Below are positions 12,961-25,550 of a DNA stretch of 64,000 nucleotides, in pieces. Each line of letters begins with the position of its first letter. The first letter of the stretch is position 1. Made by a program: the position numbers and the translations under genes. Below the pieces are notes generated by a model. It was not told the origin of the DNA. It saw only the letters and a list, made by a program, of their open reading frames with translations, and searched no databases. Origin of the DNA: Marchantia polymorpha subsp. ruderalis (taxonomy: Eukaryota; Streptophyta; Marchantiopsida; Marchantiales; Marchantiaceae); assembly GCA_037833965.1 (NCBI GenBank), contig AP031358.1:23878001-23942000 (forward strand). Reading direction: 5' to 3'.

Positions 12961-15900
12961 CCACCACAAGTAAATCTTTGAGTGATAGAAATAAATTTTG
13001 GCATTGGCGACTATATGTGTTTTGTAATTGAAAAACTATAAACCCATTTGCAATAAAATAAAGCTTTTTTTGTGCAAGTGAATTTTCTAAAAAAAAAACT
13101 AAGTGTATGGATTTGCTTTGTGTCTTATTGAGTCAATGTATACTCCTCATTTATTTCTGCGCTCATTTCTCATCTCAGATTTATTCTTAAGCATCATAAG
13201 CTTCTAAAGTCTCATATGTACTCATTATTCTTGAAAAAAAGTATCGATCTATTGCAATCTGAACTTAGATTTATAACTTTGTTATCATAAACTTTTTGTC
13301 CATCCGTTTAGCATTATAGCTATTTAAACTTTTGACAATTTGGCATTTGATATATCCAATTGTTTTTGTGATTTGATCTTTCAGCATTTTGTTGCTTTTG
13401 CATTATGATTGTATCAGCGGTATATTCTATTAAAGCTTTTCTTTGACTTTATGACAATTTTTTGCATTATTTAAGATTTTTTCAAACATTCAAATCATCA
13501 AAATTATCATCGATATATTTCTGCAAATTAAACTTTATTTTTATATGGCTCAGTATGAATACAACTCATATTGTCATCTTCTACAAATAGTTTATTGGTT
13601 GATATATTGAGAGAAGATTGTTCGTTGATCCAATATAAAAACAGATATTGAGATTACATAGAAAAAGAATATTTATCATTTTTAATTTTTAACTAGAAAA
13701 TTGATAGCCCTTTGTGAAGACTTGAAAACTATTCTTGATTTAAACAATCCACAAAATTTTTATGATAGCCTAATTTTTTATTTTGAATTACATGTTTATT
13801 TTTGTAATCTTGCATTGTTTGAACTATCACTTTAATATCATTAAACAAGGCATGAAATTTGAATTTATCAATATTAAAACAATTGAAAATCTTTATACAA
13901 ATAGCGTGTGAAATAAAAAAAACCAAAAATCATCATCTTCAGCAATATTCAAATTATTTCAGGTTTTGAACTAAAAATGATGTATCATAATAGCATGGAT
14001 AAAAAAAATTGATTTAAAATAATTTAATTTGATTTTCACAAAAGCAAAAATAATCAACACAATATTTGATAAATTGATGCAAATTATGCTTCTTTGCGTA
14101 TTCTGGATATTTGAGGTGTAAAAAAGGAATATAATCGCAATGATGATTTTTAATGAAAATAGTAATCTAGATTGAATAATTTTTAATTATGTTATTTTTT
14201 CCAGTTCATATGCATTCAATTGCAGTTGAAATTCAAGAAAAATTCATCAACGGATTCTACTAATATTTATTTTATCTAAATTATATTTGTAATTTGACCA
14301 TCAATGACTAAAAAATAATTCAATCACTAATTTTACTTTCTTTATATATTCTAATTTCAATTAATATTTTTTATACTTGTAAAATTTTTAAATGCAATTA
14401 AATTTTCAAAATAACAATCAAAGTTAATTTTGCTATTATCACAAAAGCGTGTATAATTTTTTTCACTCCTTGCAATTCTACTAACAATTTCCTGGATAAT
14501 TTGAGTTTTGCATTCATACACTTTTTCTATAAAAAATTTTGCAAAAATTTTGCAAACATGTCAAAAGATCACATTAAACTTCAAATTTGAATCAATTGCT
14601 TCAACATCAACATGCTTACACTTGGCAACTAGATAGTCAAAGCACTTACATGATAAAATTATCAACCTATATGGTAGTTCAATCTTCAACTTTTAGCTTT
14701 GATTTAGAGAGGTATCATATTGCTTTGAAAAAAGTTGCTATTTTAATTATAACATTCGCATCATTGTGTCTCAACAATAAACTAGCTCAACATTAAATAT
14801 TTCTATCATTCATTCAACAACATTATTTCAACTTTTAAAACCTCTTACATTAATGATCTTGCAATTGTAGCATCTTGTGCATGTCATGAATCAATTTCAC
14901 ATATCCTTACTATTAAGGTTTTCAACTTGTAACACGTTTGCAAAAAAGAAGAAATATTGTTGTTTAAAATGGACTTGATAGCTCAATGAAGTTGCAAATA
15001 GATCATTATCAAGGTGTTTTAACGCTTGCATCTTATATCAAAACTTATTGCCATATTGTACTATCAAATCTTTTGATTTATCTCAAAAGATGTAGACTGT
15101 TGTTTTTTTAATCTTTAGAAGATATCTGTGAGTGATTACCTCTTGTAGTGGTCTTGTTTTCTTTAACTCATATGTGCTTCATTCTCTAGATTTGCAGGTA
15201 ATAGTTTCAATCTTTGTATCACCTTGTCAAGTCTTTTGATGAAACTATTAGAGGTTTATTCAGATATTGAAATAACTCAAGTAAGCTTCAGTATAATGAA
15301 TGAAACTAATAAATCTGTCACTATATAAAATAAAGCACAAAAAGTTCTACAAAAATTTCAGGTTTTACTAACAAATTCTAAAACTTGAAGTTCACTATGA
15401 TTGTGAACAATTGAACCATGTATGTTTGATGTTGGATTTGTGTGTGTGTAATTGTATTGAATATGTGTGTGAATGCAATTTAACTATGGCATTAGTAATT
15501 GATATCATAACATTGCGTGTTTTTAAAGAGTTGAATTAGATATAGCCAAGTATCAAATCAAGAGTGTAAAAAATTGCAATATGTGTGAAAATGAATTAGA
15601 TGCAGACAAGGTAATGAATTAGATATTAAATCAATCTAGTTTATCATATGAATATTTGATTGACTATGTCAATACTGCAATATGTCTGATAAAATATTTT
15701 TTATGAAATTTGATTGATTCTTTGATATAGTTTGAATTAAAGCATAAATTGATAATTGACTATAATTCTTTTGGTATTTTTTGTTGTTCAAGTTTTTTGT
15801 CATATCTGAAAATGTAGATCAAGTTTGATATTACATGCAACTAAAATTTTTTTTGTATATGCTAGTTGTGTGAAAGTTAATGGCCAATAAGCTATAAATT

Positions 15901-16240
15901 TATTTTTTAAATGGATTTTTTTATCATCAAATCATTAAAAGTGAAAAATCATTAAATAATGATTTATGAAATATTATGTAAAACAAGAACATATCTCTAT
16001 ACACAAATTTGTTGAATAAAACATTGATCACTTAAATTGACATCAACCAAATCTTTAAATTATAAGTTTATAAAATCAAATTAGGGCTATCATAAATTTT
16101 ATAAGGAATGAAATATAGATTGACTTCATCATTTTTTAAAGTCACAATATTGACATTAAGAATGATGATAATTTGCTAATTTTCGGAAAACTAACTCTTG
16201 TTTTTATGAACCAGATCAACACTCTGTCAATAAGCTTGTA
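12961..16240. other. AT-rich repeat-type DNA
   Basis: The block is strongly AT-rich with very few CG dinucleotides and only short open frames. By comparison with the identifiable retrotransposon DNA just downstream, it is probably the decayed 5' part (gag, integrase) of the copia element at 16.3 kb or of older insertions. I could not identify gag or integrase motifs. Confidence 0.5.
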
Positions 16241-16313
16241 TGAATTATTACTATGCATGCAATTGATGATTGAACTATGAATTATTACTTTGTGAGATGC
16301 AATTGATGATTGA
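16241..16313 (+). repeat. Local tandem duplication of about 35 bp
   Basis: TGAATTATTACT plus AATTGATGATTGA occurs at 16241-16273 and again at 16278-16313, with small differences between the two halves. It lies immediately upstream of the recognisable copia reverse transcriptase remnant. Confidence 0.7.
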
Positions 16314-16508
16314 TATCATAATATAAATCCTAATGAAGCTTCCAAAAAAACGGTTTTGGTCGATATCAAGTGGTTGTACAAACTAAAAGACAATCCAACA
16401 AATGACAAGAAAAAATAAAATTGATGTCTCAAAATCTCACATAAAAAAAATTTGATCTTGAACAAAGTTTTTTCCCTTGTAACAAATTATGCTACAAATT
16501 AACACATA

Positions 16509-16921
16509 TGCTAACACTAGTGATCAAGAGAACAGTTCATTCAATGATGAAACAAAACTTTGAAGATAAAAAATACCTAAAACATGTATTATCTTCATTA
16601 TATAAATCTTTCAAACACATATGAGAAAAACTAAGTTTTACTTTTTACTATTCAATCCACTTTTAGTGAATTGATAACATGGCAAGATATATCTAATGAG
16701 CACACTGATTGCTCAAGTTTTGATTCCAACTAACACACTGATTAGCATACTCAATATTTACTTAACAAGTACACAAATTCCTGATATCTCGTTGTCAATT
16801 AACACATTTGTTCCCTCTATCAACGAAGCACATATATTGTTGACATGATGATTATAGTTGTAATTATATCTCCATTTTGAACAACCTCTACTTTAAGTCT
16901 AACTAATTAAAGATGATTACA
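16509..16921 (-). repeat. Solo LTR of the gypsy family, nested in copia
   Basis: It starts TGCTAACACTAG and ends AAAGATGATTACA, matching the two LTRs of the 52-56 kb gypsy element (start TGTAACACTAG, end GATGGTTACA). Shared internal blocks include ACATGGC followed by GATAT and AACCTCTACTTTAA. It interrupts the copia reverse transcriptase between FDLEQSFFPL and the downstream catalytic box. No primer-binding site or internal gypsy sequence flanks it, so a solo LTR left by recombination is likely. The adjoining five bases do not form a target duplication (ACATA against ATTTG), which may reflect mutation. Orientation is assigned by analogy to the full element. Confidence 0.8.
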
Positions 16922-17158
16922 ATTTGCTACAATATTTAGTTTTATCAAATTTTTAGTTGTAGATAAAATTTATCTAGTTTTTCATATTTTTTATAAATAT
17001 TTTAAAATCAAAATTTAGATAAAAATATTTGATTTTGAAAAAAAGTCAAATAAAGTTCATTCGTAGATGATTGAATTTATCAAATGGATAAAACCTAATT
17101 CTTTGCCACTAGAATACAAGGTTTGATGAGTTTATAAAAACAAAAATATATTTATAAA

Positions 17159-17374
17159 ATGAAAATGACTTATGTGTATCATGAAAAAAAGATAATAATT
17201 GAGATATTAAGCTTTATTATTTTACACCTTTACATGGATGATATGCTTATGTTGGCAAAAAATCTATCCAAAATGAAAAGATGCAAAAATCATGATATAA
17301 GATATTTGAGTTGTTTCAAAAATAATCACAGATGGATGTTCATAAAAAAACAAAAAATAGGATTAAGTTTTTAA
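17159..17374 (+). pseudogene. Copia reverse transcriptase fragment
   Basis: A 71-residue open piece carries LYMDDMLMLAKNLSKMKR, the copia YVDDML(I/M) box with the two catalytic aspartates kept and the preceding V changed to M. The FKNNHRWMF stretch that follows corresponds to the region after the catalytic box. It is a fragment only, without the fingers region, and belongs to the 16.3-17.9 kb remnant. Confidence 0.85.
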
Positions 17375-17619
17375 AAATACATTGATCGTGTACTTGACAA
17401 GTCTAACATGGCTTATTCTGTGATAATATGAATTTTTTAGCAACATATTATAAATACTCTATGTTTCAATGTATAATTTATGCAAAAAATATAAATTTTC
17501 ATCAATATTTTATAATCAAGAGGTGTGCATTGTCACATATTTGATAATATGCACTACATTTATTATTTTTCAATCTATGTACAAAGAAATTGAAAAACTA
17601 TGAAATGAATTATGAAATA

Positions 17620-17935
17620 AATTAAAAAAATTGTAGTCTGGTCCACAACAAAAACCAAATATGTATCAATGAAATAAATATCAAAAAATGTATTTAGTTT
17701 GAATGATCTATCACTTAGATGAGAAGAAGTGAAAGAAATAATTGTCAGTATTTATTGTGATAGTCCAAATGCATTACATCTTGTAAAAAATCAAGTGATT
17801 AATAGCAAAATGAAGCAAATTGATCTCAAGTATTACTTTATCAAAGATGCAATTATTGATAAAAAGGCTGAGCTGGTGAATTTTCACAATATATTCAAGC
17901 TAGTTGGAGCATTGATCAAAATAATTACTTTTTAA
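17620..17935 (+). pseudogene. Copia RNase H fragment
   Basis: VVWSTTKTKYVSMK corresponds to the family VALSTTEAEYVAL. After two stops it continues as IYCDSPNALHLVKN, QIDLKYYFIKDAI and ELVNFHNIFK, corresponding to IYCDNQSAIHLAKN, HIDIRYHFIRD and the C-terminal end of copia pol. The Asp in YCDS is retained. Stops at about 17683 and 17720 disable it. Confidence 0.88.
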
Positions 17936-19680
17936 AGTTTAAGTGACTTTATGATACTTTGAATTTTTTGCATAAATAGCACAATTTTTTTTTACTATCA
18001 TTTTTAAATCTTTATAAATATATAACAATCATACTTTTTGGCTATAATCTAATTTGGTTTGATAATTGTAAATGAAATTAGTTCAATTAAAAACTGATGA
18101 GCTTTGTCTAATGAAAAAATCCAGTCTTGTAATATTGAAATTATTTTAATTATGACAATTCAAAGGCTTGATGATTAATTTAACACATTGACAAATATAA
18201 ATTTTATTTTTAATATGATGATAAACATGATATATATTGACATATTAAATACATAGAATTAGTATTTTTAAATAATTTATTATTTAATTTAGATAGTAAT
18301 TACAATCATTTAGTTTTGACTTATCTAATTCAAAATAATTATGTAAAATATATAGAAAACATGATAATCTGAAGAATACAATTTTTCATATCTTTAGATT
18401 GTATAAAATGTCATTTTCATTTAAAACTAATGGATATCAATGAAAAAACTCATATTTTTCTCTTCAACAAAAATAAATAAAGTATCCTATAATATGATAT
18501 TTAAGACTTTATGACCATTTTGTATTTAAAAACTAACATCAAAATGCTGGACACATCAAAATTTAAAGTTTTAAAAAGATTAGATATATATACATAGTAA
18601 TGTGAGAGATTTCATTTTTTTCTTATTCAAATTTTTTTAATTGATATAATGTATGTTTTTTGATAATTATTCTAGATTTGTGTGGATTTTTTTACATCAA
18701 ATATCTAACATGTTTGACTCTTTTAAGAGATAAAAGTTTCAATTGAAATTTTAATTAGTTAAAGAGTGAAATTTTATGTAATCAAATAACAAAAAAGTAC
18801 ATATTTAATGAAACTGAGGTGTATTTTTTATATATGTTTTAACTAGTATTTTCATTAGAGTATATATTTACTCCATAATGTTGTTGCTAAGCTGCTGAAT
18901 CAAAAGAATTTTAAAATTATTATACTAAATGTGAATGATTATATTGCATCAAATTTCATATAAGTTAGATTTTTTAAATTTTAAACCATCATTGTTTGTA
19001 TCAAATCTCAAGTTACACTTTTCATTGTAAAATTACTTCATTCTTTTCAGTATTATGTATTAAAATAAAAATCATAAAATCTGATTAGCGCTCAATAAGC
19101 ACAAAAACCAGCCAATGTTTTGCCAAAAAACTTGTTTTTGAACAGAAATAGCACTAAACCTTTTTTTTTTGAATAGATTTTATTTCATTGTAATAGCTCG
19201 TATTGAAATTTTTTTTTTTAATTGAAACTATTTGAAGAAATAAAATCCAATTGTTCAATTCCTAAAATTCAATGTGTTGTTCAAGAAATACAAGAGTTCT
19301 AATGACAGAAAAATTTTGTTTCACATTGAACATCTTTATTAAGCTTTAAAGAGTCTTCATATAATTTTCTATTTATTCAAGCATGTAAAGTAGCATTTAA
19401 AATAACATGGAAATAACTTTAAAAGCGTTGATACCTCTTCAATGAAAACAAGGGGTATCAAGTTAAAAATAAAATCATTTAATTGAACAAGCATGGATTC
19501 AAACCTGTAACGTACATTTACCTAAACATCAAAATGTGATTTTTGTATTGTATATTCTAAAAATATATATCAAATAGTCTACTAACAACTTGAGCATCTA
19601 CAACATCATCTGTGTATCTATGATTGTTTTTTATAATTATAAGTGCAACATTAGCTAATGATATATGGTGAGTAAGAAAG
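17936..19680. other. AT-rich repeat-type DNA
   Basis: The stretch is very AT-rich with no recognisable frame. It should include the 3' flank or LTR of the copia remnant, but no TG...CA boundary could be set. It ends near 19.7 kb where GC rises abruptly. Confidence 0.5.
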
Positions 19681-22600
19681 CACTTTGACTGAAATATATG
19701 ATCCTTCAATTGTGTTGACAATAGTTATTTGGAACTCCAAGACTAGACTAATAAATAATTCGACTTGTCTGCTAGACGTAACCACTTTGTTTTATGAAAT
19801 GTTAGAACATTTACAATGTCTACTTAAACTGCAAGTTCGTCAACCTCCCGCAAGTGAACTGTCGCTTGCGGAGGGTCCAAGCCTTAAATGAGGTAATTTT
19901 CTCTAACAGGTGGTCAAGGAAAGATACTCTTAAGTCAATATTAGACTCTTTCCAATGTACTCCCGCGTGGAGAGCCGGTGTCGACCTGCAACTTCGGAAG
20001 CAGACGATGCTCCATTCACCATCGTCTGTGTAGAAAGCGAAGTCGGTCCGGCTCGAGTTCAATCGTTGGGTCGAGCTCAAGGCTAAATCTGCCACGGGCA
20101 GCTGGTAACATTGCGAAAGGATGGGAAGACCTCTATAAGGCAAGAAACGGGTAAGATGGAGCTAACCACAAACCTGATCCGAGCTACCTAGGTCTACAAA
20201 CAACAGTCGGATGAAGTAGAGATCTCAAGTTATGATCGTCTATTTCAGTGGCTAGTGGAACATGAATTGATTTATTCATCGAGTGAGTGTTTACCTGACC
20301 GTTGGTGATTTATGGACAACACTTCTGGTCACGATCAGCTCTACGATGAACTGATGTCGGACATGGATGGAGCGTCTGCAGTCGTGATTGCGTTCTGGAA
20401 TTGTTCTGTTTCTGCGGCTATGGCGGGCGAACATGTTTGTAGAGAGGAGAGGATAACATCTTGTACATCTAGCCCGGCGGTACAAGAGTTACGTGTTCTG
20501 CAAGGCTGCCATTCGATGAAAAGCTCATTTTTCCTCGGGCCCTTTAGAATTAAAGGGGCAGAGCTTTGCTGAAAACAGAATGGGAAATGGCTGAAGATGA
20601 GTACCGTGTAGCTGCCGCGGTCGTCGGCAGCAAAGTGTCCAGACACAGTTACTTGAAAGTCCTGTCTACGAGCGGCATTCTGGCTGTGCGGTGCTGCCAA
20701 TTGACATGGTACTCATCAGGCAGTAATGCTGACTGACACTTGCTCTGCCTATTTCGTACCTTGATAGAAGATTTAGGTGTGCAGCTTGAACACAGGTAAG
20801 TGCGTGACTGTGACTCGAAGGCTTGTCTTTTTAGACCTTTAGTTGTGGAATGCTGAATCCTTCAACACGTCTAATAGCTCAGAGCCGCGAAGCTGGTGTG
20901 TTGTGCGCATCTTGATTGCTGTCTTCTAATCAGCTTCTTCATCTTCAAAGATGTCACTTTCTCCAGTCGAAGTCTTTAAAGGACTGCCTCTGGGCCGGTT
21001 TGAGGCAAACTTGGTCTTCGTCACTTGTGTCCAATCAAAAGACGAAGAAAACTGCGACGAGCATGTCAATTCTCGTACTTCCGCGTTTGTCGAGTCTCAA
21101 ACGTCCTACTTTGAGACGACGACATCCGTTATGTCCTTGATCAGCATACAGAGCTGATAGTGCGGCTTCTGCCTGGATTTAAATGAGGTTTGGTTGAAGT
21201 CTTCGTTCTGTGCTTCACAATGTGGTAGATCTTGAGCCTTTCCTCCCAAAATCCGTAAAACCTCCGATCTTCTTGTTCATGCACATCTGCCGAGTACCAA
21301 CTGGAGCTTCTGAGGGAGTGCTGACCATTCATGTTTTGACTAACTATGATGAGAAGTTGTGGAAACTCATTTACAGCATCTGTGAAGTGCTGTGATTTTC
21401 ATACAGGAGGTGGTTAAACACATTCATCAATCGGAGGACTCGATTGCCATGAAACGGGTGAGTCCACTGTGGAACTCGAAGCTACTTAACGGGACAGCAG
21501 GTGGTTAGCTCTTAGCCATGAGACACAAGATGGTTGCGGTCTTGCTGGTTCCATGCTGCCAAGTGGTGGCTGTAGTGTGGGCCAATGTCTCTATCTTGAA
21601 ACGAAGCGAAGAACCACGAATTGCTTCCAAAAGATGCAGTCGGCATGGATTTCACTGGCTGCATGTAGACCTTCCTCACCATTTGGATCCGTTGTTTGTA
21701 ATCTGCTATTCAGCTTGAGGTTAAATTGATCCTCATGTCTACACAACGAACAGTGTGTAGAGCCTTCAGGTTAGTAAGCTCTGGAATTGCCAAGATTGAA
21801 TCTTGAGGACTCCAATCTATGAGCATTCATAACAGAACGTGCAACCTGCGCTGATCAAGAAAAAAGCAAGCGTTTGAGTTGCAATATTGGGTTTCTGATC
21901 GCAAAATCGAGAAATTAGGACAGCTTATGTTCAAAATCGATAAGACTGCACGTAGCGGCATTCAGAAAGAAGAGCGGTGAGAAGAAGCTTTCAGACGGGC
22001 GATGTTCGGAATGTGAAGAGCTTGGCAAAATGCAACAGGCAGATACTGATGCGCTTAACTTATGTAGAGCTGAAGACGAAGTGTTAAAGCAACGAAGTAA
22101 GACCGCTTTATGTTTTACATATAGCATGGAAGTTGGATTTTGGGATCTGTTCCATCTTCCACTAAATAGGCGTCTAATGCAACCTGATGGAAATCGTATC
22201 TCTCAAAGCCGTGAAGGAAATCTTGGAACTTAAAATCTTGGAATCCAAGAAGAAATTTTAAGTAAGTCAATGCAGTGTAGGAAAGGCAAGCAAGCAATGC
22301 GAGGTGTCGTACCTTCTAAAAGAAAACGAGCGAGTTTCCACATCTTACGTTCGACACTTACTACACAACTGGCATTTAGGCACTGTTGGTTCTTTTATTT
22401 CCCGTATTTTTGTGATCTTGTTACACCTTATTTCTTATGCCCATACAACAAAACTAACTTTCGTGTATTGACATACACGAAAGTAAGTTTGTAAGTAAGT
22501 AATTGTGGATCGATCATGAATGTCAGAAGCGAAATGTCTCTCTCTGTAGCAAGAGTGTGCCAGCTCTGAGTATAACAATCTCCTAAATTGGACACTAGTT

Positions 22601-23600
22601 CAGTTTCTGGCGACAAGTGAACGCCAGCAAACAGTAGAATACTCTTCGTAACAACAGAAGCACCCATTTTCTCTGGCGAATTGAACTAAATTCATGCACA
22701 ATCTACATTGAGACCGTCTATTTGAATCGCTGAGCAAAATATCTAAGTTTTCCAATCTACTCTCACCAACATATAAGAAACATACAAACACTGATGCGTA
22801 TGTACCAACTGTCTGTCCTGCATCGCGTCCATTAACTAGGATTCATCACAGCCCGCCACATATACAGTACTGCTAACTGACAACGAGAATTACTCCTATA
22901 ATTCTCTTCAAAACTGTTTATTATTTTCTACATCGAAAACTTGACAATATGCGATATATCTACAGATAACATAATTGTCTGCAGGATCAAAGACAGTCAC
23001 CAGTCTACAGTTCATGTTCTGTCTCAAATGTCCAGACGTCACCACTTTCCATGTAACATGTTGATTGGGAAGATGAAACAAGGAAAAATCTGCGAATTTC
23101 TTCCGTCCTGCAAATGCATAGTCCTTGTCTAGAACTTTCATCTGTAAGTTGAATTGGAAATCATGAAAATTCTGTTCTTTTCACTTTCGTGAACACTTAT
23201 CCGTCGGATGCTGTAAAAGGAAAAGAGAAATAAGTACATCCATTGAGTGTATTCCACTCTTCTGACCTGCAGCTACTTCAATCATTCTAGCTTGAGTACA
23301 AATAAGAATTTCTGGGCCTTAGCCCTGACAATCTCATTAGCGTTGATATCTACAAGTAACATTCACCCCTCACATGTAATATGTGTTGAACTAGTCTGAA
23401 GAAATATAATACAATATCATCCGTACCAACTACGGATTTGGTTCATGTAATTCTTATGTAGATTCTGTGCTAAATCTCTATAAAAGATATGCAGTAGAGC
23501 CTATGCTGTGTTTACTGTACAGTGTCTTGTTTCGATGGTCTAGGTAGAGTGGATGTCAAAAGTAGACAGGAGACGTCATCTCTAATCTGTTGGTTTGGAA
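19681..23600. other. Moderate-GC intergenic island, no recognised gene
   Basis: Open frames of 60-119 residues occur on both strands. The longest pair overlap head-on: 20312-20572 (+) and 20341-20700 (-). I recognise no domain, and no set of frames can be spliced into a known family. Non-coding transcripts or a lineage-specific gene cannot be excluded. Confidence 0.4.
22451..22490. repeat. 17-bp inverted repeat with 6-base loop
   Basis: The arm AAACTAACTTTCGTGTA (22451-22467) and the arm TACACGAAAGTAAGTTT (22474-22490) are reverse complements with one mismatch, separated by TTGACA. They could form a hairpin in DNA or RNA. The length fits a MITE end or a short regulatory hairpin. No longer terminal repeats were seen. 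Confidence 0.8.
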
Positions 23601-25550
23601 TTTTCAGTAATCCGATAAGTCAGATTCCTATAATTTTAAAATTTTGTGCTTTGTCTTTAAGAGCGACACACTTGATTGATTACAATTTTTTTTCCTATTA
23701 AACACATACACCAAACAACTACACAGTTTTATTATGTTGGATGCATTGATATGCATATGAGTCATATCACTTTAACTCATATACATGTATCCACTGGAAA
23801 ATGTAATGAATTTCCAATTGGTTGAAAATCACAAAAATATAATCTATTTTATTCCATGAATTCACCATGAAATTTTTGTTGAATGATGTCCCTCATATCC
23901 AAGGGAGTTTTCTGGTTAAAATTCTTGCGTTAATCAAACGAAGAATTGGCATTAATTTCTTATACGTGAAAATACGACAAACATAAGATTACCAAAAATA
24001 ATCATTTGACACACAAAAAAAGGAGGTGTACGTGGTTATATATTTTCGAAGTAAAGGATTAAAATATCGATGGAGAAATTAAATCATATGTGAAGATTTT
24101 TTCATTTTTATATGTTATATGATGTGTAGTAATAATATTCTGTCTTTAGAAATTTACTCATAAAAATCGGAAAATATTTACCATTGATATGTATTTTTTC
24201 ATATCTTTAGCTTTGATTTGTAACATCAACTAACATTTTTGTACATGATTAAGAATAAAAAATTAAAATTAAAAACATGAGATACAGAAAAAAAAACTTA
24301 ATGTTGCAAGGAAATCGCGTTGCATTTTTATTTCAAGAATATGATCTTGAAAAACATTGAAAAGATCTTAAGAGAATGATACAAAAAATTGCACTAAGAT
24401 TTTGAAGTATACAGTTGAGATATTTAAAAATTGAGACTTTTAACTGAGAAATAGATATGATGAGCCATCAAAAGTTCAAGTAATATTTACTGCTTTGTAT
24501 GAGAGTGAGACCTTGTATTGATTGGATGCAAAATGAAGTTGGATCTCTCTGTAATGAATTAACATCAAGATATGCCTAAATATAATATTCTCTTCTATGT
24601 TATTGATAATTCAGACAAATTACGTACGTATTATCTAACGAGAACTAGTGACACTGTTCTTTGATGATTGGAAATATCCAAAAACATTTCTAGCTTCAGA
24701 AATTTTGTTGAAGACATTCGATGTTCATTTATTATTTTATATATATACACACACACTAACACTATGCTCAGATTGTAAAATTTAATTGACGACTCTCAAA
24801 TGTTGAAATAACTTCATAATTTTTAAACTTGAACACTTGAATTGCTCTAGACTTAGAGTTTCTATGAGTAGAAAAACGAAATTTCCATTTGATAACTAAA
24901 AAAAAAAAACTCTTGTTTTTAAAAAATCAAATCCTCTTTATCTTGATGGATAATTATTGTGAATTAGTTGAATTATCTTTGCAACTCAGTTTCATATTTT
25001 TTGCCCTTAAATGGGGCTATGCTTACTTCAAAATATAAAATCGGATAATTTAATTCTTTCAAATGAGATAGAAAGAAAATTCGAATTCGAATTTCTTGAG
25101 TATTGTATATTTATCAGTAGAAAAATACGTATTGAGAACTTCAAATCATTTTTTTATGATTTTTTCACTGTTTAGAGAAGAGTAGTTCAAAATTAAAATT
25201 CTTTGGAATCTTCTTTTACATTAAGGTAACGGATCTTATTTTTCAATGTTCCTGATTGATCTTTCAATCAAATATTTTATCGATTATAATAAAAACTATC
25301 CAAGTAAAGTAGTGCACACATTCAAGGTAAGGAAACTATGAAAAGAAAAGGAAAAACTACTAACATGATATAAAATAAATCAATGTACGCGGACATCTCA
25401 AGCTATTGAAACTCTATTGGTGCTCAATCTTCACTATTCGATATGAAATATTATTGAAAAATCTATTTCATTTACTCTGGAATTTTTATTTTTATTTGTA
25501 TCTATGTGTATTTATTTTTTTCGTTAGAAAACAGCCATAAATATAAACTC
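23601..25550. other. AT-rich repeat-type DNA
   Basis: The block is AT-rich with long A and T runs, and I recognise no protein motif in it. A short TA/CA microsatellite lies near 24739-24760. It sits between two GC islands and is probably decayed transposon DNA. Confidence 0.45.

Larger units (their letters stand above)
16320..17935 (+). mobile_element. Decayed Ty1/copia pol remnant
   Basis: Successive plus-strand fragments follow the copia order. At about 16350-16490 lies the start of reverse transcriptase (KWLYKLK, then FDLEQSFFPL, matching the family's DFEETFSPV region). At about 17100-17260 lie NTRFDEF, VYHEKK and LYMDDMLMLAKN, the family YVDDML catalytic box. At about 17620-17900 lies RNase H (WSTTKTKYVS, then YCDSPNALHLVKNQV). 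Frameshifts and stops separate the pieces, and many changes look like C-to-T or G-to-A. No intact protein can be made. A gypsy-family LTR sits inside it at 16509-16921. The copia element's own LTRs were not found. Confidence 0.88.
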
